From positions 16,513-80,512 of the forward strand of contig NC_037275.1 in the NCBI RefSeq assembly GCF_000002425.4: 64,000 nt of DNA. The letters run 5' to 3'. The DNA comes from Physcomitrium patens. Its lineage: Eukaryota; Streptophyta; Bryopsida; Funariales; Funariaceae. Position 1 is the stretch's first letter. Each line of letters starts with the position of its first letter. Under the pieces are notes generated by a model, which searched no databases, was not told where the DNA came from, and was given only the letters and a program-made list of their open reading frames with translations. Of this stretch, positions 53,101-64,000 are shown one piece after another. The translations under genes and the position numbers were made by a program.

Positions 53101-54606
53101 GGGACAATCTCCAAGCAGTCGTCAAGCGGAGTTAAGACGAGGTACTCAAAAATTTAGAAGAGAATTAAAAAATGACCCCTCTAAGGAAACTTGGAGACAA
53201 TTTGTGTCCAGACTGTGCAGCTATGTCTACTTCAACTTGAACAGAATGTTCAACGTGAAAGACGATTGCCCGTACTTTATACCACATACCAGCTTTCCAT
53301 ATAGTCTGGAGATTTATCCAAGGTTTCTTTCAAACAAGACTCCATTTGCATCAACAAAAATTTAGTCTGGACCATTCAGGAGCAAGACTTACCTGGTCCT
53401 CCGTCCAGTGCTCAAACTGTTGCTTTGCTGTGTCTGTGAGGGTTTTTATTACGACCTTCAACAACTCTAGTGTGGGGTTGCCAAGTTCTGCATGACACAC
53501 CTTTCCATGGAACTTCTTATCAAGCTCATTGCATAAAACCTTACAAAAGGTTGTTTTGCCGATTCCGCCCGTGCCATACAAGCCCACCACGCGCACCCCA
53601 TTTCTAAGGGATTCACAGGTTTTCTCAAATTTTCCGAGTATTCTCTGTTGGATAAGACAGATTGAAAATGGTCAAGGACAATCTGTAGAGCAACCATCAT
53701 TACACCGCAATCACCATAGAATTATAATTCGATTCATCGTTCAAATATCTCATGGTCTCCTAAACAGCGTGCACCGAGTGCCTTCGAGTGGATGCCACAA
53801 CTAGTACCATGCCAATTCTTGGGCACGAACAGCATCTTGTTGATGCGGTGGAATACATAGAAGTTTTAGGGACTTTGCTTACCCGACATATTCGCAACCT
53901 CCCTTGAACATCTGAATCATCCCACCAAACATCAGGGGGAACTAGATCGCAGAGATAGCTTACAACGACGTCTCGATACGCTTTCACAGAGTCCTCTTGA
54001 TACGGACTTTCTCCCCGCTTGACGTATTCAATACCTTTGAAAGAGGGCAACTGCTTCAAAGCATCCTTCCATTTGCCAAGCTTGACCCTGTGATCCGCTT
54101 GTGCCAAAACTTCCCACGCCGAGAACCAGTGATTACGCCTTGTCGTATCACCCAATTCAGATAGTGATGTTTTGAAGAAAAGAGGGAGAATCTTGGGTTT
54201 ATTGATATCTGATTCTCGTGCTTGCATGAAAGCAACCAGCTCGAGCATGGGCCACTTGGTCGTGAAGTACTCCTCTGACAAAATCACTACTGCCACCCGA
54301 CATTGCTGCGCAGCTTGGAAGATCAAGTCTGGAAATCTCTCACCCAGTGGTAAGCTGTCAGCGCGTTTATCAAAGAAAGGGAAACGACGAACGTCCTCCA
54401 GTTGATCACATAATGCCTCCACAAAGCTTTTCTGAGCCCCGCTATGGCTCAAAAATATCTTATGTTTGGGTTCCAGCGGCGAGTCCCTGCACACACACTC
54501 AAATGTGATGGGTATTCGAACAAGAATTCTTGGAATTGTAGTGGAGGACGGTAAGGATTGGAGCAGACCAGAATACTACTCACCAATTGACTTGATGCCG
54601 ATCCAT
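50136..54606 (-). CDS. TIR-NB-LRR (TNL) immune receptor
   Basis: Exons on the minus strand: 54606-54584 (MDRHQVN), 54486-53883 (TIR), 53644-53393, 53037-52324 (NB-ARC), 51829-50384 (LRR). All borders are GT-AG and phases agree, giving ~1012 aa. TIR: FLSHSGAQKSF and WPMLELV with the conserved Glu (E90) used by NAD-cleaving TIRs. P-loop GTGGIGKTT (233-241), kinase-2 LALDNV (331-336), VLVTAR (358-363), HPLALK (434-439), and MHE (553-555) where MHD is usual. About a dozen LRRs follow (LEGLELLRSLDAYDC, LTRLSGLERLTNL). An extra frame at 50376-50136 (EEEAKHAGAEVLW, CEIRPLSDPCFS) follows a possible acceptor at 50388 and may be a last exon or a tail cut off by a 1-nt shift. Cytosolic pathogen sensing is known for the family. 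Confidence 0.88.
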
Positions 54607-55496
54607 TCCCTGTCGCAGTTAGGCCAATCTGTTCCTACGGAGTCGGAAAGCACGGCTGTGAGTGTTAGCCATTACTTTCACGTACTCGTTGACCTGGCCG
54701 AGCCGGGGCTTCAAAATACCACATGGATCTCTCTTCCGGCGCCGAATGATGAAAGCAATGAGCTCCGCCACTGAGGCAGATACTCTCCTGCGACGGGGAG
54801 GGACAGCTTACAGCGAAGTTTCGAATGGAAGTTGCTTAAGATGCACACAACTGGATAAAAATACAAATAGTACTAAAATAGAATCTAGACCGACAACTTG
54901 CTCCATCCATAATAGCCACGAAAGTCAGCAAGGCGGGAAGGGTTGGTATTGAAAATGAACACGCAAGTGGGCTTGTATCATTCAAAGTGAGGCATAGCCT
55001 GCAAGCAACGTGACTCGTGTGCAAGAATACGGTATCAAAGGATGCGAATGTTCAACGCCCGTCACGCAAAGAAGATGCGAGAGGCCCGGTCAGTGACCCT
55101 GCGCGTCTGCCACCAGACAACAGAGGTACGCTCATGGCCTAGGGGTGGAGCAAGCCTGCGCCGGTCCACCGCCCCCTTGCTCCTCTCGCACCCTCTTCAC
55201 ACTGAATAATGACTTTTGCTCGCTCAGGCAGAGGCGTACGCCGGCCCATTTTGCTCACGTGCGTACCTCTAACACGTACCTCCAACGCGACCAAAACATT
55301 TGAGGTGCTCGATGTATGAACCATGTTTGTCATGGTAGGGATTCCCTCTATCTGATAATCACGACAGCTTCTACTCCCTTTGAGCTGCATTAATTTCTAT
55401 ACTTGCTTGACCCCCTTGGAAACCGAGTTGTTCAGCTCCAAAGTTTCAATCCCTTGGTGAGTTTAAGCATCTTAGTATTATTGTCGACCACAATCC
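54607..55496. promoter_or_regulatory. Shared region between two divergent genes
   Basis: About 0.9 kb separates the TNL start (54606, minus) from the first ATG of the TPR-like gene (55497, plus). Just upstream of the TNL ATG the minus strand reads AELIAFIIRRRKRDPCG and EYVKVMANTHS before a stop, possibly 5' leader or an old exon. A minus-strand ORF at 55390-55139 has no known motif. Co-regulation is inference. Confidence 0.4.
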
Positions 55497-58271
55497 ATGG
55501 TCCTCACAGGTGCGCACATGTTGAGGGGCTCTGAGGTTTTTGCTCGTGATAAGCATCTGGAAGTTCTGTATGCTAGTTCATCTGATCTTAATCTGCTCAA
55601 GCCGAAGGTTTATAATGTATGTTGCGTTTAGCGCACGCGATGAAGAATACTCTGAACTAACCTTCACGCTATGATTCCGCTTTTACCCATTTAGGGATTC
55701 TTAATTTGATTGTCCTAACACTTGAACGTGTGTGCAGGGACTCTCATTCGGAACTCGAACACAATACATTTTGAGCCACTCTGAGCGGAGCGCAGAAAAG
55801 CCTCGTGGGTAGATCATTGGAATCCCGTTACCAATCCGTCGGCAGGATTGTTGGTCAGGATGGAACTTTGGTTAAAGGATGAGTCCGATGATCCAAAGAG
55901 CCAGGCCTACAAATTCGACTACCATACAGGTTGCATGATCCAACCATCCATAGAAAGGCTGGTGGAGCATTTAAATCAAATGCCATCCCGACTCGATACA
56001 GAAGCTCGCAACCTGCAAACTCATGCTGAGGATGCCATTGAAGCAGAGAAGGAGAGGAATTGGGAGTCCTCGTACCACGAGTATGTACGGTTTTTGGAAA
56101 TTCTTCACAGTATCGGGTTTGACCTCACGTTCGACCGCACATTTAACAGATATGGGGATTACTTGTGGGTTACCGCCTGGGCAAGCATACCATGCGCTTT
56201 GTACAAGCAAATCAAGTTGGGAGATTACGAAGGAGCCACTATACATCTTGGAGCTCTACGAGCAACACGGGACGATGAGATATCTGAAAGACTTCCGATG
56301 TTAGCCTATGCAAGCATCGACCAACACATTAGAATCGTAGATTGGGAGACAAGCTACATGCTCCAGAGACGCGGCCAAGTGGGGCTTTCGCATGTTCTCG
56401 CAGAACGTGCTGTGAGGGACTTCCCACGTGACTGGCTTCTGAATGCCGACACGCCTGCTGAGGCAACGTTGAGTCACCTTCTTGGCAACCAACACCGCAG
56501 GTTCCAGCAGTACGAGAAGGCTAAAGAATGGCGATTGGAATTGAGAAAGTGGTTGCCCAGCAATTTGTCGCTGGACGCTGAAGTGGAAATTACCCTAGAC
56601 GATGTTTATCTGCTCTGCGACATGGATGATTTAGCGGCAGCTTCCCACAAGCTCCTCAAGGTGAAGCAGAGGATCAGTGATGTGAGCCTGAACCTGCATC
56701 TCAGATGGGTGTTGAGCGTGGATAATGCCTGGTGGCAATGCAGGAGGTATCTGGCTCTTCAAGACTCCCCACCCGAGGAGTTATCAAAACATCACTTGGA
56801 ACAATTTCAAACTATCATAACCTCAATCATGCGCCAAGCATTAACGGTAAGCAATGAAGAGTTTGTACCTCCTCCGAATCTTACCGAGTCGTCACCGTAC
56901 ACCAGGCTGATGCAGGAGGTATCTAATCCCGTGAGCTGCACTGATGACTTCACAGACACCGTTCGTATGATAGAAAACTTTTTCATTGTTATGGATAGAG
57001 CGCTCTCCCCTTCGAGCTCACAGGACGTAGGTGATGAAGAGTTTCGAGATTTTTACTGTGAAAAAAGTTCTGGTCAAACCAAGAGAGATGCATTCCTAAT
57101 TGAAAATTTTGTCAACATGGTGCCGGAAGATTCTGGTTTAAATTCTGGGACATTGTGGCTCTCTGGAACCGTGGGTTTACGAGCGGAAAAATCTCGGATT
57201 TGGGATTTTACATATATCAATTACCAAGTTTACCTCACCTCACTTGTCAGCTGTGACATGCCTCTGCCCGGCAGCGACTGGAGTGTCATCTACCAAGTTC
57301 TATTTGCATGGGCCGCACTGCCATACGCACTGTGCTACCATACGCAATTCAAGGACTACGAACATTCCATCTGGTGAGTGCTATCACACATTCACATGGA
57401 CATTCAAACATAACCTTTTCATGAAGCACTGAAGTGTTGTCCATGGCTGCACTTGCTTTCTGCCAAATTTTCCTTGCCATGAACTACTATTGGCAAATCT
57501 AATGTTCTCGGCATTTCACCTAGATATGGCTTGATGGCCCATGCGTTTGTCTGCGGAAGGGAAGTACCCTTCTGTAGTCAAACGCCTCTGCAAACTAAAG
57601 CTAAGGTTTCCTGGATGAGCTCAGGAAAACATGCTGCCATCAAGACACACTGATTCTTGATTCCGAGTACAAAATTGCTCAATGTTTTTGCTGTACCTCA
57701 TCTGATGGTCATCTCCTCTCTAAACTTGTCTTTCATTTGTGTAGGTTCTTGCAGACAATTCAAACCGCTATAGTGAATTTCCCCCATGACCTGCTCACAA
57801 GGGGGGCTTATGCAGCCGTTGCGATGCAGGTGAGGATGGCTGCGTGGGAGTGGAGTTGGGCGCTTCGTGAGGAAGGGATGTTGGACAAGGCGGAGGTGCT
57901 TTCGAAGGTGGCAACGCAGAAATTCCCACGCCCGTTTCTGGATGACACCCGCAGCCCTGGATTACCAGGGGTGTGCTGAGGCCTCGTTGTGTAAATTATT
58001 AGCCAAACTGTACAAGAAGTTGGGACAACCTGATGAAGCCAGAATCTGGGATGCCGAGCTCACAAAGTATGTGGCTCGACAAAATGATCCTCCCACTCAC
58101 TTGCAAAAAGTAGTAGGTCGCGTCCCGCGCCCCAGATCAGACCTTTCAAAGTATCCACGAATTGGTAACATCTCTCCATGTATTCGACATGCCAGACCCC
58201 CTCCCCGCTCCAGCGGATTGTCATCACCAGAGCGGATGTTCAACGCCGATCCAAACAACAGTTTCTTATGA
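55497..58271 (+). CDS. TPR-like helical-repeat protein, head-to-head with the TNL
   Basis: Exons 55497-55616, 55738-55804, 55846-57373, 57745-58271, all GT-AG with matching phases (start MVLTGAHMLRGSEVF). Rich in helical pairs with Trp/Ala/Leu. Two ~250-residue halves resemble each other: FPRDWLLNADTPAEA and AKEWRLELRKWL in the first, FPRPFLDDT and ARIWDAELTKY in the second. I infer a TPR-like scaffold; the exact family is not recognised. Exon 4 needs a shift near 57945: the frame from exon 3 stops at TGA (57977-57979), while ALDYQGCAEASLCKLLAKLY continues one base later to 58271. This is either a 1-bp insertion that truncates the protein or a sequence error. Confidence 0.65.
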
Positions 58272-59240
58272 CCAGGTTTAGCATGTCTTGATTGTGGCAG
58301 GGCATGGTGGTGGAATCGTTACAGAAACAAGCATTCTTGTGATCATTGTACATCCAAAAAATTTGTGAAAATACCAATTAGGTCGGTATGGATTTGTACT
58401 TATCTGAAACTCACATCAGCCCCTTCAAAAGGATCTGATGCACAAGTTGCAATGCTGTCAGGGCAAATTTTGTCCTTCGGTTGGCCAAGACCCTGCACAA
58501 CACTGGTTTAGACTCATGGACTTAGACAGCTTGGTTGACATTATGAAAGACAGAGTAAGGCCTGTTGGCAGCTGCAGTGCGGTGTCTTTGTCATTGCGTG
58601 TCTACACCTCGTGTACATGTAGGTACCGTACCCTCATGTGAGGGTATCTGAAATGCACAAGAGGTGTAAACATAAGATACCCTCATCTCTTACCCACACA
58701 ACAGTGGTCTGAACAAACGTGGTATAGTTGATTCATAAAGGTGAGATTCCTCATGTGTGCCCTTGAAAGCTTGAAACACATATTAGAGGTGCATTGATGC
58801 CTTTGGATGGCTGATGGAGAAGTGACAAAAACCAAGCTGTGACCTGTAATTTTTGAATGGCTTTGAAGTCTCAGAGGTTAGACGAACCCCATAACAACCA
58901 AGTGTGTAGATATTTTGTTGTCCTTAGTTGGACAAAGTCCATACGGTAGAACTATTGCACATTCTTGTTTAGCATTAGATGCTATGTTTTTTTCCAAGTA
59001 CAATCTAGACAAGCCCATCCAATGTTCAACAAATTTTGGAGAACGTGTCCTCTTTTACACGGCCCTCCAAAGGCCCTAATTTGACTTTGATGGATATGGA
59101 ATTATACTATTCTGGCTTGTGTTCTTCCAACTTGTATTATACATGGGGTTACATGCCTCATCTTATTAGAAGCTTTGGACTCATTCCTTTGAGATCTCCT
59201 ATGGTCCCTATTGATATAATCAATGTCCAATGAAAGTGCC
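58272..59240 (+). other. No gene seen
   Basis: Downstream of the TPR-like gene. A short near-palindromic pair TACCCTCATGTGAGGGTA lies at 58628-58645, and TACCCTCATCTC recurs at 58678. No coding signal. Confidence 0.4.
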
Positions 59241-60140
59241 AACTTCAACAAGACTCTCTAATTGTAAGGCTAGAGGTTTGAATTTATTGAGAGCATTAAA
59301 TGTAGTGGCGCTTTCCATGCTATTTACTATGGTCTATAGTATTTATTGTAGCTACAAAGTTTAGAATGTAGTGAGAAGATACTGTTTATCTTCTTCCCTT
59401 CTCTTTACATAAGAAAAATAATCCTATCAATTAACCATGTATGTGTGTGTGCATATGACTTCTAGCTCTTGTCTTTCTTTCTACAAAACATTCTCAATAC
59501 ATCATCAGCACAATTTGCTACTATATACTATCACAATGTTCTTTTAATTATAGTCTTGATTCTTCAAACCTATTGCTACTCTTGATCCTTGTGTAATTTT
59601 TATTAATCTGTTGAATCTTGTTGCACTTCTTACTAGCCCCTCACACCTTGGTTACTTGATCCATTCTATGCCCTGGTTGCTTAGAGTACTTGCTCCAGCC
59701 ATACCTTCCTGTTGTTGCCTTGATGCCTCCTTGTTGCTCCCTCCCTGCTACTACTGCCTCCTTCTTGCTACCGTCAAACTATCCTGCACCTGCTGACTAA
59801 ACAGCCACTGAATTGTCACCAAACTGCCATCAAACTGCCACTGAACTGACACCCAATTGACACCAAACAACCGTCAACCTACGGCCAAACTATCACCAAA
59901 CAGCCGCCGACCTTGCCATTGTCGTTGCCTACCTGCCGCAGCCGCCGATAAGTGCTGCAACTGCCTTGTTGCTGCTATTCTGTTGCCACAATCCACAACT
60001 GTCAAGAAAAAAAATAAAATAAAATAAAATAATATTTTTGATTTCAAGTTCAACTTTATCATTTTATTTGACTTTATATTTTGAAGTACGTTTTACTCAA
60101 CTCTTCTACTTGATCTTGTATTTTTTTTTTACACATTTAT
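59241..60140 (+). other. Possible 5' LTR and leader of the copia element
   Basis: AATGTAGTGGCGC, a TATA-poor AT-rich stretch, TTCTCAATACATCATCAGCAC near 59490-59510 and a C-rich leader precede gag at 60146. LTR borders cannot be set because the 3' LTR is outside the window. At 59790-59905 a degenerate ~11-bp repeat (CACCAAACTGC, CATCAAACTGC, CACTGAACTGA) forms a small tandem tract. Confidence 0.3.
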
Positions 60141-60145
60141 TTATA

Positions 60146-63100
60146 ATGAGTGTTTCAATATCTTCAACCACTTCTACTATGGTTCCAACTATTACCACTG
60201 CATTGCAACATTTTCAAGCTCTTTTATTTCTACCATTGATTATAGATGGCAACGATTATATATTATGGGCAAAAATGGCAAAAGCAAATTTATTTGCAAA
60301 ATAATTCTTGAATGCTATTATGTTTGAAGAATCTCCTACAATAAGTACTTCTATTCCTCCAACTATTGGTTGGAAAGCACTTCTTCTCTTTTGTTGTCAT
60401 CTTGTACCTGTATTACAACATCAATATTTGGAAATAGAAGATCTTGCAGAACTTTGGAAGAATCTTAAATCCAAGTTTGATCATCAAAAGACCATTTTCC
60501 TTCTGCATCCATGTCATAATTGGACACATTTACGTGTCTTGGATTTTCAAAATTTGAATGCTTTAATAGTGAAATGTATAACATTGTCTCACAATTACGA
60601 TTATCTAGACAAAACATCTCTAAAGAAGAAATGATTGAGAAAATTCTATCTACATTTCTTCATGTATTTGTTGTGCTTGTACAACAATATAGAAACATGA
60701 AATTTTAGAGTCATTCTGATCTCATGTTGTATCTATTTCTTGTGGAGAAGCAAAATGAGCTACTCTTGCGTTATGCGGAAGCTCGTCCTATTGGAACCAA
60801 AATTCCAGAATCTCATGTAATTAATATTCCAAAATCTAAGAAACAATTATACAAACATGGAAAAAATGCTAAGAAGCACCAAATGAATTATAGTCGTGAC
60901 CATTTCTACCCATATAGAAAGAATCAACGTCTTATAATTAATTATAGTAGAAAACAAAAATGAGAGATGCGTTCTTACTTTAAATGTGGAATGATTGGAC
61001 ATTTGGTACATGCATGTTGTACTTTAGAGTATTTTATGAAAATATTCCAAGAAAATAAGAAACTTTGAGTATAGACTCATGAAGTTCATACTATGGATGC
61101 GTCCATGGATTCCATTGGTGTTGATGATTTAGAGGCTTATATGAATGACAAAACCTCTAATGATGAATCAAATGATGCATTCATTGATTTTGTAACAACA
61201 CATACTATCTTGCGAGATAGACGATTTTTTATTCAAAAATCTTCAACTTGGCAAACTAAAAATATGATGACCATGGTTGGAACAAATGTGTTTTGTTTCC
61301 AAGAGGGAATAGCGATGGTAAAATTACCTGTGGATGGAATCATAAAATATAAACATGCGATGTTTAGACCCTTAGCACCTCGGAGTCAAATCAACTATCA
61401 AGATATCCATATGAATGGTTATTACCTCTCAATCGCCATTTTAAATAAAAAAGAAGTTTTGGTTTTTACAAAAAATCATAAAGTTGTTGTAAAAGCTTTT
61501 GCTATAAAAAATGGTTTATGTCGAATTGCAATTCGGCCTACTATTATATTTAATTTTGCATCATCTATCACAAAGAGTTGTGTTTCTCTCTAGCATGGAC
61601 GATTGGAACATCCAAGATCTATATTATTTAAAAAAATCATTCCATATATAACTCGGTACAATTTAAAGCCTACAAATATAGACTCTATGGAATTATGTTA
61701 TGCATGCATGCAAGGCATGATGATTACTCGGCCTTTTATTTGGAAAATTCCACATGAATTACCACCAATGCTTGAAAGTTTGCATGGTGATATATGTAGT
61801 CCTATGAATCCAATATCGGGACTATTTTATTATTTTTTGGTCCTTGTTGATGCATTAGGTAAACAATCACATGTTTTATTATTATCAACCCAAAACATGG
61901 TGTTTGCCAATCTTATATCTATGCTTATTTGTTTTCAGGCATATTTTCCAAAATATCCTATAAAAATATTACGTATGGATAATACAAAAGAATTTGCATC
62001 AAAGTCTTTTGAAGACTATTGTATTGCAACAGGAATTGAATTGACATATAGTATTTTCTATGAACATGCTCAAAATAGACTTATAGAGTTATTTATAAAG
62101 CATATACAATTCATTACTCAACCACTCCTTTTTCATGCAAACTTATTTGCATCTATGTGGAATTATGTAGTTTTATATACTACAGTATTAATACGCCTCC
62201 ACCCTTCTTTTCTTGAAATTGTTTCTCCACATGAGCTCATTTTGGGTAGTATTCTAAATGTATGTCATTTATAAGTATTTGGTTGCCGTGTTTAGATTCC
62301 AATATCAGAACTTCAACAATGTATCATTGGAGCTCATCCACGAGAAGGCATATATATTGGTTTTGATTCATCAAACATTATTTGTATTGTTGATCCATCA
62401 ACTAACACATTATTATGTGCACGTTTGCAAAATTATTATTTTGAAGAAAATGTATTTCCATCTCTTCAAGAAAGAGTATCAAATCAACAAAGAAATAAAG
62501 TACTTGTATTTGAAGTACTAGAAATGTTTACAATGAATTCCTATCTTAGGACATCTTTGGCTAAAATTGAAGTTGCTAATATTTTATATCTAAAATGGAT
62601 CGCAGATAAAATACCTGATGGTTTCAATGATGTACCTAGGATTATAAGAGTTCCTATTAATGAGGTTCAAAATGTACCTACTCAGATTGTAGTGCCACTG
62701 ACTACAATATCTCAAGTTATAACAACAACAATTAAAAGAACTCGTGGACGAGATAAATAACCACGCAAGAAAAAAACTATAATATTAACTAATCTTGGTA
62801 TTATTTTTCAAGAAATTTCTACTCATCCTATGGAACCACTAATTTATAATGATATATCCATGCATAATGTACCTTCAATTCTTGGGAAAAAAAACCTTGG
62901 AATTTGAAGGAATAAGATTAAGTTGAATAAAAAATTATCTACTTTGTATTGTACTATAGATGATATTTGGAATAGACCATCTATTATAATAGATGAATCA
63001 TTTACATATATAATTATAGAAGCTCTTTCTTGCAAAGAAGACGATCCTAAACCTCAAACCACCAAAGAAGCAATGCGTTGCTCTAACTCGTTAAAATGAA

Positions 63101-63960
63101 AAACTCTCATCGAGGAAGACTATACTTTTTTGCGTAAGAAGAAAGTCTTTGGTCCAATTGTGGACACTCTAATTTCTCACCTTGTGGGATATAAGATGGT
63201 ATTAATATGCAAGCGAGATACTAAAGGTCAAATAATTTGCTATAAATCTCATCTTATTACTCAAGGATTTATCCAACGATTTAGTATTGATTATGAATCT
63301 ACATATTCTCCAATCATGGATTCAATTATATTTTGATATATTATTAGAATGGCAATCCATGCTACCCTTGAAATGCATCTCATTAATATGATAATTACAT
63401 ATTTGTATGGTTCACTTGATGCAAATATTTATATAAAAGTTCTACCTGATTTAGAAATAGAAACTCCAAATATACTTGATTCAAGATGATATCATGGTAT
63501 TAAATTACACAAGGCCTTATATGGTCTAAAATAATCTGAATGCATGTAGTATCAATGTCTTCGAGATTATTTAATTATAAATAAATTTATAAATGATCCA
63601 CTAATTCCTTGTTTATTTATTAAAGGAGATAAAAATGGTTTTGTGATCATTGCTATATATGTTAATGATCTTAACCTAATGAGTATTAGATCTACATGTG
63701 GTGCAGCTATTAACCTACTTATACGTGAATTTGAGATAAAAATGCTAAAAAAACAACTTTCTACATTAGTCTGCAGATTATACATCTCATAGATGGTAGC
63801 ATTTTTTTCTACCAACATATATTAGACAAATCTTATAGAGATTCAATATGATTGATGTATATCTATTGTCTATACCAATGGTTGGATGTGATTATGATGG
63901 TCATGATCCATATCATTTGTACGAAGAAGTGGAGGAAATATTAAGAGAGCAATATCCATA
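60146..63960 (+). pseudogene. Decayed Ty1/copia retrotransposon polyprotein
   Basis: Gag start MSVSISSTTS at 60146 with DGNDYILWAKMAKANL. Zinc knuckle near 60975 with its first Cys lost (YFKCGMIGHLVHAC). Integrase from ~61600 with CYACMQG, LHGDICSP, RMDNTKEF, and HAQNRLIELFIKH in place of the usual QNGLAE. RT from ~63120 (KGQIICYKSHLITQGF, SIDYESTYSPI, LHKALYGLK) with the catalytic YVDD changed to YVND (AAT at 63664-63666). The order gag-protease-integrase-RT is copia type. More than ten stops and several frameshifts occur. RNase H and 3' LTR lie beyond the window. Confidence 0.88.
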
Positions 63961-64000
63961 CCTCATAGCAATTAGAATACTTTTATATTTAGCCACTTCT

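Noticed and set aside
54466-54774. Plus-strand ORF overlapping the TNL start
   Set aside because: It crosses the TNL first exon and intron on the opposite strand, which have good splice signals and motif support.

Overview
The window looks like nuclear DNA of a land plant. Telomere-type repeats are CCCTAAA, introns are short GT-AG, there is a TIR-NB-LRR gene, a MUT9-like/casein-kinase-I-like pseudogene and a chromodomain Ty3/gypsy element. An intact TET/JBP-like dioxygenase with its own zinc fingers, and a TIR-NB-LRR gene with an unusual neighbour, suggest a bryophyte or other early-diverging lineage. That is inference; no species marker was recognised. The plus strand carries CCCTAAA in every telomere-like tract.

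Left third (1-18.4 kb): an amplified block of one Ty3/gypsy chromovirus and a ~1.04 kb telomere-like satellite. It holds a partial element (1-2014), an element running 1485-7815, a solo LTR (8859-9388) and a second element (10435-16767). Every intact boundary sits at the same satellite site with CGTAG flanks, and empty sites survive at 17.81 and 47.93 kb. All copies share an integrase catalytic Glu-to-Lys change and an in-frame pol stop. The first array repeats with an exact 5801-bp period and has two near-reciprocal junctions. The copies therefore multiplied as DNA, not by retrotransposition.

Middle (18.4-48.3 kb): a repeat-rich graveyard. It holds a frame-broken ACT-like gene copy, a Sec23/Sec24-like exon pair, a telobox-Myb pseudogene beside telomere-like repeats, a 25S rRNA fragment, a MUT9-like kinase pseudogene between direct repeats, and a ~4.4-4.9 kb tandem segmental duplication with a 29-bp minisatellite (11 and 27 units). 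A long ACT-like pseudogene at 43.2-44.8 kb carries seven stops and no frameshift. The one intact gene here is the TET/JBP-like 2-oxoglutarate/Fe(II) dioxygenase at 24236-26035 (four exons, 444 aa).

Right part (48.3-64 kb): a small Ty1/copia fragment, an apparently intact five-exon TIR-NB-LRR gene on the minus strand (about 1012 aa), a ~0.9 kb divergent promoter region, and a plus-strand repeat-helical (TPR-like) gene with an internal duplication and one apparent 1-nt frameshift. A decayed Ty1/copia element runs past the window end.

Likely functional genes: the TET/JBP-like enzyme, the TIR-NB-LRR and possibly its TPR-like neighbour. Most other coding sequence is transposon or pseudogene. Many breaks are C-to-T or G-to-A type changes, as expected where cytosines are methylated.
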